From Prevotellaceae bacterium (GTDB lineage Bacteria > Bacteroidota > Bacteroidia > Bacteroidales > Bacteroidaceae), in contig JAUNOM010000029.1 in NCBI GenBank assembly GCA_030531085.1, positions 1-32,957 on the forward strand: a stretch of 32,957 bases of DNA. The letters are read 5' to 3'. The notes under the pieces are model-generated. The model was not told the origin of the DNA, did no database searches, and was given only the letters and a program-made list of their open reading frames with translations. The translations under genes were made by a program, and so were the position numbers. Positions 24,873-32,871 of this stretch are shown piece by piece; the first letter of the stretch is position 1; each line of letters begins with the position of its first letter.

Positions 24873-25379
24873 ATGAAGAAGTTACTGTTAATACTCATTA
24901 CAGTGTGCGCGGCCATGACTGCCAGCGCACAGAAGTATGCTCTTATCGACATGGAATACATATTGAAGAACATTCCTGCCTACGAGCGTGCCAACGAACA
25001 GCTGGCACAGGTGTCAAAGCGATGGCAGGCAGAGGTGGAGGCGCTGAACACAGAGGCGTCGACCATGTATAAGAACTATCAGAACGAGGTGGTGTTCCTG
25101 TCACAGGAGCAGAAGCAGAAGAAGCAGGAGGCCATAATGCAGAAGGAAAAGGAGGCGGCGGACCTGAAGAAGAAGTACTTCGGACCGGAAGGTGAGCTGT
25201 TCAAGAAGCGTGAGAGCCTCATGTCGCCCATACAGGACGAGATATACAATGCCGTGAAGGAGGTGTCAGAGCTGCGAGGATACCAGCTGGTGATGGACCG
25301 TTCCGCAGACAATGGCATAATATTTGCCTCACCAAAGATTGACATATCAAACGAGGTGCTGCAGAAACTCGGTTACTGA
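24873..25379 (+). CDS. OmpH/Skp-family periplasmic chaperone, first copy
   Basis: This 168-residue protein starts at the ATG at 24873, where MKKLLLILITVCAAMTASAQ is a proper signal peptide; the open frame continues back to 24759 into bamA but lacks a signal there. The mature part opens KYALIDMEYILKNIPAYERAN, then a long charged helix (about 45-110, KQKKQEAIMQKEKEAADLKKK) forms the Skp tentacle coiled coil, and strands YQLVMDRSADNGIIFASPKIDIS close the body. Skp-type trimers hold unfolded outer-membrane proteins in the periplasm. It follows bamA by 43 bp, as expected for its role. Confidence 0.93.
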   Translation: MKKLLLILITVCAAMTASAQKYALIDMEYILKNIPAYERANEQLAQVSKRWQAEVEALNTEASTMYKNYQNEVVFLSQEQKQKKQEAIMQKEKEAADLKKKYFGPEGELFKKRESLMSPIQDEIYNAVKEVSELRGYQLVMDRSADNGIIFASPKIDISNEVLQKLGY

Positions 25380-25432
25380 TCTGTATGGTAAAGCAGAAAA
25401 TTATTAACAATAAAACAAAGAATAAAGAAAAG

Positions 25433-25933
25433 ATGAAAAAGATTATCATTGCGCTCGTTGCCGTATTCTCTATGGCTGTCAGCGCAAATGCACAGAAGTT
25501 CGGTCATGTTGACACACAGTCAATCATGCAGAGCCTGCCAGAACTGACAAAGGTAAACGGAGAGCTCCAGGCAATAGCGCAGCAGTACGAGAACGACCTC
25601 AAGGCAATGCAGGAGGAACTGCAGCGCAAGGCGGAGGAGTACGAGAAGAACAAGGCCACAATGAGCGCCACAGCACAGCAGGAGCAGGAGAAGACACTGC
25701 AGGATATGTACACCAAGATACAGCAGACTGCACAGCAGAACCAGCAGGAATTCCAGAAGCAGCAGGCTGAGAAGATGCAGCCTATACAGCAGAAGGTGGT
25801 CACTGCCATACAGAATGTGGGCAAGAACGGCCAGTACACATACATATTTGAGCAGGGAGCCGCCCTGTATATAGGCACTGGCTCAAAGGATGTTACATCT
25901 GAGGTGAAGGCAGAGATTAACAAACTCAAGTAA
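25433..25933 (+). CDS. OmpH/Skp-family periplasmic chaperone, second copy
   Basis: This 166-residue paralogue is read from the ATG at 25433 (MKKIIIALVAVFSMAVSANA signal); an earlier in-frame ATG at 25385 adds a Lys/Asn-rich tail that would spoil the signal peptide. FGHVDTQSIMQSLPELTKVN opens the mature part, and a Gln/Glu-rich helix (about 60-125) with many QQ pairs forms the coiled coil. The end YTYIFEQGAALYIGTGSKDVTSEV matches the family. It lies 53 bp after the first copy. A strong hairpin follows the stop. Confidence 0.93.
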   Translation: MKKIIIALVAVFSMAVSANAQKFGHVDTQSIMQSLPELTKVNGELQAIAQQYENDLKAMQEELQRKAEEYEKNKATMSATAQQEQEKTLQDMYTKIQQTAQQNQQEFQKQQAEKMQPIQQKVVTAIQNVGKNGQYTYIFEQGAALYIGTGSKDVTSEVKAEINKLK

Positions 25934-25947
25934 GCACCGCCACTTAT

Positions 25948-26020
25948 AATACAGGAATTAAGGAGTCAGGGGTATGTATTCTCATTACTGTCCAACCTCC
26001 CTTAGTTCCTGTATTCTTTT
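25948..26020 (+). terminator. Long hairpin between the second and third ompH-type genes
   Basis: AATACAGGAATTAAGGAG (25948-25965) is complementary, with one mismatch and one extra base, to CTCCCTTAGTTCCTGTATT (25997-26015), followed by ctttt. The loop is about 31 nt. As it lies inside the chaperone gene run it could act as an attenuator, a terminator, or a processing or stability element that sets the level of the downstream genes. Confidence 0.7.
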
Positions 26021-26055
26021 ATAAACAAGTAATACCCACAAGTTAACCGCCTATT

Positions 26056-26562
26056 ATGAAGAGGACAATCTTTACACTTACAATGCTTCTTGTCACTGTT
26101 GCCAGCGCAATGGCGCAGGACATCAAGCTGGGTTATTTCAGCTATAAGGCACTGTTACAGTCAATGCCGGACTATTCCGTGGCTACTGCGAGTCTCGACA
26201 AGCTGCGCCGCCAGTATGCGGACGAGCTTAGCGCAGCCCAGAAAGAGTTCAATGAGAAGTACGAGCTGTTCCTTGACCAGCAGGCTTCCCTTGCGGAATC
26301 CATACGACAGAAGCGTCAGGCAGACCTGCAGACACTCCTTGAGCGTAACGAGGACTTCAAGTCATCGGCCGACCGCCTGCTGAAAGATGCGGAGAAACAG
26401 CTCATGGCGCCGCTGCACGACAAGCTGAAGGCCGCCATAGCCAAGGCCGGAGAGCAGGGAGGCTATCTTATCATTGTCAACACTGACAGCGAGGCCTGTC
26501 CATATATTGCACCGCAGATGGCTGTGGACGTTACAGAACAGCTGATGGAGCTTACAAAATGA
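26056..26562 (+). CDS. OmpH/Skp-family periplasmic chaperone, third copy
   Basis: This 168-residue protein has a signal peptide MKRTIFTLTMLLVTVASAMA then QDIKLGYFSYKALLQSMPDYS. It has the same layout as the two preceding paralogues: short strand, long charged helix (about 45-115), short strands to the end (GGYLIIVNTDSEACPYIAPQMAVDVTEQL region, about 135-163). It is less alike than copies one and two are to each other by eye, so it may bind a different client set. It is separated from the second copy by the hairpin, and its stop overlaps the murI start by 4 bp (ATGA), which suggests translational coupling. Confidence 0.92.
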   Translation: MKRTIFTLTMLLVTVASAMAQDIKLGYFSYKALLQSMPDYSVATASLDKLRRQYADELSAAQKEFNEKYELFLDQQASLAESIRQKRQADLQTLLERNEDFKSSADRLLKDAEKQLMAPLHDKLKAAIAKAGEQGGYLIIVNTDSEACPYIAPQMAVDVTEQLMELTK

Positions 26563-27458
26563 GCCTCTCATGCGGTGACATAGCGATGTCCGGACATGAC
26601 ACTCCCATCGGCGTGTTCGATTCCGGATACGGAGGACTTACCATATTGCAGCAGCTGCGCAGACAGCTGCCGCAGTATGACTTTGTGTATCTGGGCGACA
26701 ATGCGCGTGCTCCCTACGGTCCACGCTCCTTTGATGTGGTGTATGACTTTACACGACAGGCCGTACTGCGGCTCTTTGACATGGGATGCCACCTCGTGAT
26801 ACTTGGCTGTAACACCGCTTCTGCAAAGGCGTTGCGCACCATTCAGCAGAATGACCTCCCTATATATAATAAGGAGAGGTATGGCATCATACCCGGTACC
26901 GCTACATCCGCGTGGAGTGGCAACAGGGTTCTGGGAGTGATACGCCCCACTGTCGAGGTAATAGGCTCGCTTACCGCCACACGTCATGTGGGCATAGTGG
27001 CCACAGAGGGCACAGTACGCTCGGAGAGCTACACCCTGGAGATAGCAAAGTTCCATCCTGACATAGTGGTTACAGGCCAGTCATGCCCTCTGTGGGCGGC
27101 GATAGTCGAGGCGGGAGAGGCGGAGAGCGAGGGGGCGGAATTCTTTGTGCGCAAGCGTATCACCCAGTTGCTGGACAAGGACCCACTCATTGACACCATA
27201 ATCCTTGGCTGTACGCACTATCCTCTGCTTATTAATGCCATACGAAAAGTCACCCCACAGCACATCCGCATAGTGCCCCAGGGGGAGTATGTGGCCGCCT
27301 CATTACAGGATTATCTGCACCGCCATCCCGATATGGATGCCCGTTGCAGTAAGGGCGGCGGCATTCACTATTACACAACGGAGTCTCCGGACCGCTTTAA
27401 GGAATGTGCCGCCATGTTTCTGCATGAGGAAGTGCAGGTGCAGCACATAGATCTGTAA
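26559..27458 (+). CDS. murI: Glutamate racemase
   Basis: This enzyme (299 residues from this start) converts L- to D-glutamate for peptidoglycan stem peptides. The two catalytic Cys are present: Cys84 in LGCNTASA and Cys218 in LGCTHYPLL. PIGVFDSGYGGLTIL (16-30) and YLGDNARAPYG (44-54) are standard. The ATG at 26559 overlaps the chaperone stop codon; an alternative ATG at 26586 would remove nine residues and begins MSGHDTPIGVFDSG, closer to the usual family start. It is cytoplasmic and last of the envelope gene run. Confidence 0.96.
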   Translation: MSLSCGDIAMSGHDTPIGVFDSGYGGLTILQQLRRQLPQYDFVYLGDNARAPYGPRSFDVVYDFTRQAVLRLFDMGCHLVILGCNTASAKALRTIQQNDLPIYNKERYGIIPGTATSAWSGNRVLGVIRPTVEVIGSLTATRHVGIVATEGTVRSESYTLEIAKFHPDIVVTGQSCPLWAAIVEAGEAESEGAEFFVRKRITQLLDKDPLIDTIILGCTHYPLLINAIRKVTPQHIRIVPQGEYVAASLQDYLHRHPDMDARCSKGGGIHYYTTESPDRFKECAAMFLHEEVQVQHIDL

Positions 27459-27535
27459 TTCTCATGAGGTGGTGACAATTCTCCTCCTGACGTGTGATTG
27501 AGGTTGTTTAGAAAAGTCTGACAATATTAACATCA

Positions 27536-27560
27536 ATAATCCTGTAGCAAAAAGGATTAT
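27536..27560. promoter_or_regulatory. Inverted repeat just upstream of the restriction gene
   Basis: ATAATCC (27536-27542) and GGATTAT (27554-27560) form a perfect 7-bp inverted repeat with an 11-bp centre, 16 bp before the restriction gene start. It could be an operator or a hairpin in the leader that limits restriction enzyme expression. I see no C-protein gene in the window. Confidence 0.45.
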
Positions 27561-27575
27561 AATAAGAAGACGGCA

Positions 27576-28253
27576 ATGAAGAAGTTAGATAAACAGGAAC
27601 TGATAAAGAGTGCGGAAGTATTCTGTAATCAAGAAAGTGGCAAGTATAGAAAGGAACTGTTCGGCGTGACGGATGGGAAGGCCATTGGTACATTTGTTGA
27701 ACATTTGTTCCAGGACTATCTTTCAAAAAGCTATGATATGGAGGTGGGAAACTCTGCCAATGGGCTTGATTTGCCGTCAGTCAACACTGATATTAAGGTG
27801 ACTTCCATCAAGCTTCCACAATCCAGCTGCCCGTTTAAAGATAGCAAACAGAAGATTTACGGACTTGGCTACAATCTCATTGTCTTTGTTTATAATAAGG
27901 TGGATGATGCTAAGCAGAAGCAGGGAATGCTTGAATTTGTTTCTTGTACATATATAGATAAAAGCAGAACAGCAGACTATCAAACGACAACAGGTCTTAG
28001 AAAAATAATAGAGAACAATGGCAATGTTGATGATATTTTTGCTTTTCTGAGTGATCATAAAGTTCCAGCGGATGAAGTGACATTGATGAGTATGGCAAAG
28101 GATATTCTCAATAATCCTCCTGTTGTTGGTTATCTCACCATCTCGAATGCTTTGCAATGGAGATTGCAATACGGACGAATCGTTTCACTTAATGAAACAA
28201 TAGAGGGTGTTTCCCCTATTGTCAAATATGATGCAGAAACAGACGAGGAGTGA
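27576..28253 (+). CDS. Putative type II restriction endonuclease
   Basis: This 225-residue protein has a plausible PD-(D/E)xK nuclease core: Glu42 in GTFVEHLFQ, Asp65 in GLDLPS, and Asp72-Ile-Lys74 in NTDIKVTS, followed by strand-rich sequence (GYNLIVFVYNKVDD, LEFVSCTYID). The C-terminal half has an arrangement consistent with DNA binding but no motif I can name. The next gene is an adenine methyltransferase that overlaps it, which is the main support for a restriction role. The gene is clearly more AT-rich than murI and other core genes, so horizontal acquisition is likely. The recognition sequence is unknown. I am confident in the pairing and less so in the exact catalytic residues. Confidence 0.75.
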   Translation: MKKLDKQELIKSAEVFCNQESGKYRKELFGVTDGKAIGTFVEHLFQDYLSKSYDMEVGNSANGLDLPSVNTDIKVTSIKLPQSSCPFKDSKQKIYGLGYNLIVFVYNKVDDAKQKQGMLEFVSCTYIDKSRTADYQTTTGLRKIIENNGNVDDIFAFLSDHKVPADEVTLMSMAKDILNNPPVVGYLTISNALQWRLQYGRIVSLNETIEGVSPIVKYDAETDEE

Positions 28254-29868
28254 CATAGTTCTCAAGGAGAAAAGAAATGAATATGGCGATTGGCAGACAA
28301 GCCTGTCACTTGCCATCTCTATTTGTGAACATATAAAATCACAAGGCATACGTCCGCAAGTCATTGTCGAGCCAACTTGTGGACAGGGAAACTTTATTGT
28401 TGCAGCTTTACTTACTTTTGACACCATTGAGGATGTTTACGGAATAGAAATATATAAGCCGTACTTGGATATCTTAAAAGACAATCTCCTGAAGTTCGGA
28501 AAATCATTGGATAATGTGAATGTCCATCTTTATCACGAAAACATCTTTGATTTTGATTTCGGGCGGATAACAGAACATATTAAGGGTAAAATTGTGCTCG
28601 CTATAGGAAACCCACCTTGGGTGACTAATAGCAAACTCTGTGAAATAGGGAGTGCTAATTTGCCGGTCAAGACTAATTTTAAAAGGCTAAAGGGACTCGA
28701 AGCAATCACTGGTAAAGGAAACTTTGATATAGCAGAATACATCTGTATCAAACTGATAGAGAAATTTTCGGCAGAGAATGTATATTTTGCATTCCTGCTA
28801 AAGAATTCTGTCATCAAGAACATTGTGTATGAACAGAAGGCAGGACAAGCCTCTTTGTCGGGCATTTCGCAGTACAACATAGATGCACAAAGGGAGTTTG
28901 ATGTCTCTGTTGCCGCTGCATTGCTAATCATGCGCCTATTTGGTGGGCGTGAACGCAGTTGTAGAGTGTTCGACTTCTATACAAAATCCATGCTGTATCG
29001 CTTTGGATGGACTGATGACAAGTTCGTGGCTGATTTGGATAACTACATAAAGACGCAAGTGATAGATGGTGTATCACCGTTTGTATGGAGGTCAGGCTTG
29101 AAGCACGACTGCTCAAAGGTCATGGAGTTGTCAAAAGAAAACGGCCAGTATTTTAATGCACTTGGAGAAATTGTAGACATAGAGGATGATGTGATCTATC
29201 CTCTTATAAAAAGTTCTGATGTCAAGGGAGAGGTCATAAAGCAAAGCCGTAAATATGTGATTGTGACCCAGCATAGCACAAAAGAGGACACAATACAGAT
29301 GAAGGAGAAATACCCTAAGGCTTATAAATACTTGACATCTCATGCAGATTATCTTGATAACCGTAAGAGTTCCATATATAAGAATAGACCAAGGTTCTGT
29401 ATGTTTGGCATAGGTGATTATTCTTTCAAGAAATATAAGGTAATTATTTCTGGCCTGTACAAACAGACAAGCTTCTCTATGGCTTCAGAAATCGACGGCA
29501 AAATCGCAGTATGCGACGATACTTGCTATATGCTTGGCTTCGATGATTATGATGTTGCAAGGCTCACTTTGTCAATACTCAACAGTCAGCCAGTACAGGA
29601 CTTCATCCGTTCCATTTGCTTTTATGATGCCAAACGGGCAATAAATAAGGAACTGTTAATGCGTATAAATCTTTTGTCTGCAATCAGTCTTCAGAATTGG
29701 CAGACCCTGAAATTGACAAAGGATGTATATGAAAAGGCTGCAAAACACATTGCTCTGCACAGTAATGCCGTAATGGCGCAGCAGACTATTGATTTTGAAG
29801 CGGTCCGTGCAGAATTTCCTAATGAAAAGGCAAATCACAAAGAAGATGCTGACAGCCTTTCTTTATAA
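28228..29868 (+). CDS. DNA adenine-N6 methyltransferase, paired with the restriction gene
   Basis: This protein is about 546 residues from the ATG at 28228 (another ATG follows at 28231; the frame opens with GTG at 28207). It overlaps the nuclease gene by about 26 bp. It has the AdoMet-binding motif EPTCGQGNF (about 48-56) and the catalytic NPPW (about 128-131) of gamma-class adenine methyltransferases that protect host DNA. GNFDIAEYICIKLIEKF follows, and the long C-terminal half (about 230-500) is the likely target-recognition region. The order R then M with overlap is compact. AT-rich base use matches the nuclease gene, supporting acquisition as one unit. The C-terminal part lacks nuclease motifs, so this is not a single-chain restriction-modification enzyme. 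Confidence 0.88.
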   Translation: MMQKQTRSDIVLKEKRNEYGDWQTSLSLAISICEHIKSQGIRPQVIVEPTCGQGNFIVAALLTFDTIEDVYGIEIYKPYLDILKDNLLKFGKSLDNVNVHLYHENIFDFDFGRITEHIKGKIVLAIGNPPWVTNSKLCEIGSANLPVKTNFKRLKGLEAITGKGNFDIAEYICIKLIEKFSAENVYFAFLLKNSVIKNIVYEQKAGQASLSGISQYNIDAQREFDVSVAAALLIMRLFGGRERSCRVFDFYTKSMLYRFGWTDDKFVADLDNYIKTQVIDGVSPFVWRSGLKHDCSKVMELSKENGQYFNALGEIVDIEDDVIYPLIKSSDVKGEVIKQSRKYVIVTQHSTKEDTIQMKEKYPKAYKYLTSHADYLDNRKSSIYKNRPRFCMFGIGDYSFKKYKVIISGLYKQTSFSMASEIDGKIAVCDDTCYMLGFDDYDVARLTLSILNSQPVQDFIRSICFYDAKRAINKELLMRINLLSAISLQNWQTLKLTKDVYEKAAKHIALHSNAVMAQQTIDFEAVRAEFPNEKANHKEDADSLSL

Positions 29869-29976
29869 CCATATATGCCGGCGGTTGCCAATATGAAGAG
29901 ACGCTTATGGTGGGGCTCATGCTGTCGAAATTTCTATCACTTGTAACGTGCTGATAATCAATAGTAAATGTGTGCC

Positions 29977-30064
29977 GCTGTAAAAGCTATCAAATTACAC
30001 AGTAAAAGCATAGAGATTACACAGTAATTTGATAGCTTTTACTGTGTAATCTCTATGCTTTTGT
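29977..30064. repeat. 22-bp-period palindromic array, copy C (4 units)
   Basis: The four cores are GTAAAAGCTATCAAATTAC (29980-29998), GTAAAAGCATAGAGATTAC (30002-30020), GTAATTTGATAGCTTTTAC (30024-30042) and GTAATCTCTATGCTTTTGT (30046-30064), with spacers aca, aca and tgt. Units 1 and 3 are reverse complements of each other, as nearly are units 2 and 4, so the whole array can fold into a long hairpin (arm 30001-30023 with arm 30043-30064). It lies between the convergent methyltransferase and M6-protease genes and could act as a bidirectional terminator. The remainder of the 261-bp gap (29869-30129) holds nothing else I recognise. Confidence 0.92.
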
Positions 30065-30129
30065 TTTGGTATCATATAGTGTTTAAAATCACACCATATT
30101 CGGTCTGTTTTTTTATGGCTATTGTTGCG

Positions 30130-32352
30130 TTAATGCGCAACATATTTCTTTCCTCCTTTTATATAGACACCGCCGTGGATACTATTGTGCAACGGGGTGC
30201 ATTTTATTCCATTCACACTGTATGTGCTGCCGTCTTGGGAGGTGTCTCCAATGCTGTTAATCCCTGTTGCCAAATACTTTTTACGAATAACGATGTCGTC
30301 CAGCTTTAACATTGAGTTCTTATAACTCGTTCCTTTTATATATAGTCTAAGCGGCAGACATTCCCTGCCTATGTCAATGGAATGCGTTGTCCATGCCTCA
30401 GACAACACCTCGAACTTCTTTTCGTAAAGTGTCTGCTCATGACTGTCCATAATTTGTATGGTGACGTCATTAACACCTTTGGCACCTTCATCAATGTTTG
30501 CCACCTTGAAGTACATGACATAGTCGTCAGTATCCAGTTTCAGACCGTTCAGTCCCAGTCTTGTCACAACCTTTTCCTCCTTTCCGAAGCCCGAGGACAA
30601 TAGCGACAGTTGCAGCCAGCGGTTGTTTTGGCCAAGTTCCGTTGTGCGTCTTGACTCCCATTTACCGCCTCCTTCCATTATCTCCTGTGACCATACGTAG
30701 GATAAAATCATATCATCAAAGGGCTCATGCCATACAGTGTCTCCTTCTGCTATCGGCTCCTCTTCAGCAATTGTGTTTCCTATGTTGACATTGAGACTGA
30801 CCGAAAGGTCGCTGCTTTCGTGTATGTTGTTCAGAGAGAAACCCGCATCCGAGCCGTCAGCACGCAATGCTGTCGGTATGGTGCCTGCTCCGAACTCCGT
30901 GTTTGCACTCACACCAGGGAACGGGCAGCCTCCGCTGTTGACACTGCCGTATGATGCTGGCAATGATGAGGGTTGCCTGTATTCGGACGAGGCGCATACT
31001 ATGTAACAGTATTGTGGGAACGTTACGTTCACTTTGTTGGTGCTCTTTGCCTGCTCTATGCCATCGTTGATGTGATATATCAGCAGTCCGTGTCCCGGAA
31101 CAGATGCGTCAAAACTCTGCTGCTGCCTGTTTTCCAGCATGAAGATGTCATTGCCAGATATAATTCTGAATACGTTTTCCTCAACAGAGGATGGCATAAG
31201 GCGCAGTTCCGTGTCCTCCTTTACATCCGTCACATTACACCATCCAAAGTCAAACGCCTTGACATACGGGTTGAAATTGGCTGGACTTATGCCGTCCTCG
31301 TTCCAGCTTCCAGATGCCATCACGTCCCATTCTCCCGTGCCGGGATACTGTCCTCCGGTGTCATAGTCAGTATCATAATAGTCCATAGCTCCAAGTGCAT
31401 GGCCTATCTCATGACAGTGAGGCCCTATGCGTGATATGCCGTTACCACGGTTTCCACGCAGTTCCGGTGCACATGAATAGCGGTTTATCCTCACTCCGTC
31501 TACAGTCACGGGGCTGAAGCTTGACTCATGAGACCATATTGCGTCCGATGACGCGCCCGCTTCTTCTCCATAACCGGCGAAGATGATGTGTATATTGTCA
31601 ACAAAACCATCGTTATCCTGATCGTAGTCTGCAAGGTTTACACTGTGCCGCACCATCTCCACCGTCTCTCTGAACATGGCGTAAGCATTGTTGTCATTGC
31701 CTCCCAGACTGGCGTTGCCGCCATAGTATGCCATGGGATGCTCCATATTGAAAGGACCGATGACGTCACTGTGCATCCGCAGCTTGCTGTATGAGGCGTA
31801 ATCATAGAAATCCCTCACGCTGCCTTTTGCTCCATCCTCGCTGTATCCCTGCTGGTTGAACATATTGTCAAAGTCATTCCTCGACTTGGAGAATGTGACA
31901 TCTTTGAACTGTACCAGTACTACGAGGACCTTTCTGTCGCCCGTTGCCGCTGTTCTCTGCTGTGTGTACTGCTCCAGTCCAGCAGTTTCCATACTTCTGT
32001 TGCCGTTGGCTGTGGCAATACCGCGTATAGTTGTTTCCTCCATCCTTGCCGATTGCTTTGCAAGGAAACGGAGCAGACCCTCTGAACGCTTTCCGGAAGC
32101 GGCGGCGTGATGGTCTGATATGTTCAGGTGTCCGTCTTCATTGATACTTGCAAAATACCATTCCTTGCCTTTTTGCAGTAAAGGATAGCCGTCTTCAGTC
32201 ATGGCATACTTTATATGTTCATTGCCTTTCAGTAATATTTTTATGTATCCGGACGGTGTAGCCACTGTGATGGGATAGGGATATGCAGGGACAGCCTGCA
32301 TGGCATCGTATATGTACAGGCAGCAAAGCAGCAGAAATAGAATTCTTTTCAT
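30130..32352 (-). CDS. M6-family metalloprotease with C-terminal anchor/jelly-roll domain
   Basis: This 740-residue secreted protein has a signal peptide to about residue 20. The prodomain-like region (about 22-135) begins VPAYPYPITVATPSGYIK. The M6 (immune inhibitor A-like) peptidase domain spans about 140-440, with the zinc motif HEIGHALGAMD (His314, Glu315, His318, Asp324) and the downstream EWDVMASGSW Met-turn. It is followed by a linker, a jelly-roll 'choice-of-anchor' type domain (about 545-690), and a short C-terminal segment (TYSVNGIKCTP, GVYIKGGKKYVAH) of the kind seen on Prevotella surface proteins, probably a type IX signal. It likely degrades extracellular proteins. It is transcribed toward repeat array C, with no obvious operon partner apart from the upstream lipoprotein gene. 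Confidence 0.9.
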   Translation of the reverse strand: MKRILFLLLCCLYIYDAMQAVPAYPYPITVATPSGYIKILLKGNEHIKYAMTEDGYPLLQKGKEWYFASINEDGHLNISDHHAAASGKRSEGLLRFLAKQSARMEETTIRGIATANGNRSMETAGLEQYTQQRTAATGDRKVLVVLVQFKDVTFSKSRNDFDNMFNQQGYSEDGAKGSVRDFYDYASYSKLRMHSDVIGPFNMEHPMAYYGGNASLGGNDNNAYAMFRETVEMVRHSVNLADYDQDNDGFVDNIHIIFAGYGEEAGASSDAIWSHESSFSPVTVDGVRINRYSCAPELRGNRGNGISRIGPHCHEIGHALGAMDYYDTDYDTGGQYPGTGEWDVMASGSWNEDGISPANFNPYVKAFDFGWCNVTDVKEDTELRLMPSSVEENVFRIISGNDIFMLENRQQQSFDASVPGHGLLIYHINDGIEQAKSTNKVNVTFPQYCYIVCASSEYRQPSSLPASYGSVNSGGCPFPGVSANTEFGAGTIPTALRADGSDAGFSLNNIHESSDLSVSLNVNIGNTIAEEEPIAEGDTVWHEPFDDMILSYVWSQEIMEGGGKWESRRTTELGQNNRWLQLSLLSSGFGKEEKVVTRLGLNGLKLDTDDYVMYFKVANIDEGAKGVNDVTIQIMDSHEQTLYEKKFEVLSEAWTTHSIDIGRECLPLRLYIKGTSYKNSMLKLDDIVIRKKYLATGINSIGDTSQDGSTYSVNGIKCTPLHNSIHGGVYIKGGKKYVAH

Positions 32353-32417
32353 AGTGAATTGTAGTGGTAGTTAATGGGATTCGTCTGTCAGTGTTAATGG
32401 AGTGATAAGCGGAAAAG

Positions 32418-32458
32418 TAAAGAGTATGTACAGGACATATTCTTGCACATACTCTTTT
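32418..32458 (-). terminator. Hairpin after the small lipoprotein gene
   Basis: AAAGAGTATGT (32419-32429) pairs perfectly with ACATACTCTTT (32447-32457) across a 17-nt loop, 9 bp beyond the stop codon of the lipoprotein gene. Read leftward it is followed by acttttcc, a weak T-run. It should separate the lipoprotein from the M6 protease transcript. Confidence 0.7.
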
Positions 32459-32466
32459 TCACTTCA

Positions 32467-32871
32467 TCACTTCTTGTACATTGTCGCAATCTTCTGGGAA
32501 TTGCTGGTGTTGTACACTTCCATCTTTATGGCAGAGTCATCCAGCCTGCACTCCAATGTGGCGTTGCCAGACTGTGTTGGAGTTAGGATAATCATTGTTC
32601 CAGACCTCCTGTAGGTGTAGCTTGATGTGCTGGTTGTTGTTTTACCATTCTTCTCTACCTCTTCCACTTGGTAGACGGCGGTGTTTCCAGAATTGAATGA
32701 AATCCTGACGATTATGGCACTGCCGTCAGAGAAAGAATGTAATTCTTCCCAATTACTGCCAGACACCTCATATTTGTCAACAACCGGAATAGGCGTTGGC
32801 TCTGGTTCTGGATCGTCATCACTGCTGCACGCAGTTGTGGTAAATGCCGCAAACAGCAGCATCACAGGCAT
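32467..32871 (-). CDS. Small surface-type lipoprotein, start uncertain
   Basis: From the ATG at 32871 this is a 134-residue protein with a short hydrophobic start (MPVMLLFAAFTTTA) and Cys15 as the lipidation site. The acidic run SSDDDPEPEP follows, resembling the lipoprotein export signal that sends lipoproteins to the cell surface in Bacteroidetes. The remainder (about 35-134) is strand-rich and ends KIATMYKK; it looks like a small beta-sandwich or lipocalin-like domain, with no identified ligand. The signal lacks positive charges. The same frame is open upstream and encodes FNFWRLL just before the ATG, so the true start may be a rarer codon (ATT near 32895), or a base may have been lost from a short T-run. 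The function is unknown. Confidence 0.7.
   Translation of the reverse strand: MPVMLLFAAFTTTACSSDDDPEPEPTPIPVVDKYEVSGSNWEELHSFSDGSAIIVRISFNSGNTAVYQVEEVEKNGKTTTSTSSYTYRRSGTMIILTPTQSGNATLECRLDDSAIKMEVYNTSNSQKIATMYKK

Noticed and set aside
28207-29868. Methyltransferase as a single-chain type IIG restriction enzyme
   Set aside because: About 546 residues with no nuclease motif in the N- or C-terminal part, and a separate nuclease gene directly upstream.
29977-30064. CRISPR array
   Set aside because: The repeated units are separated by only 3 bp, there are no unique spacers of about 30 bp, and no cas genes are nearby.
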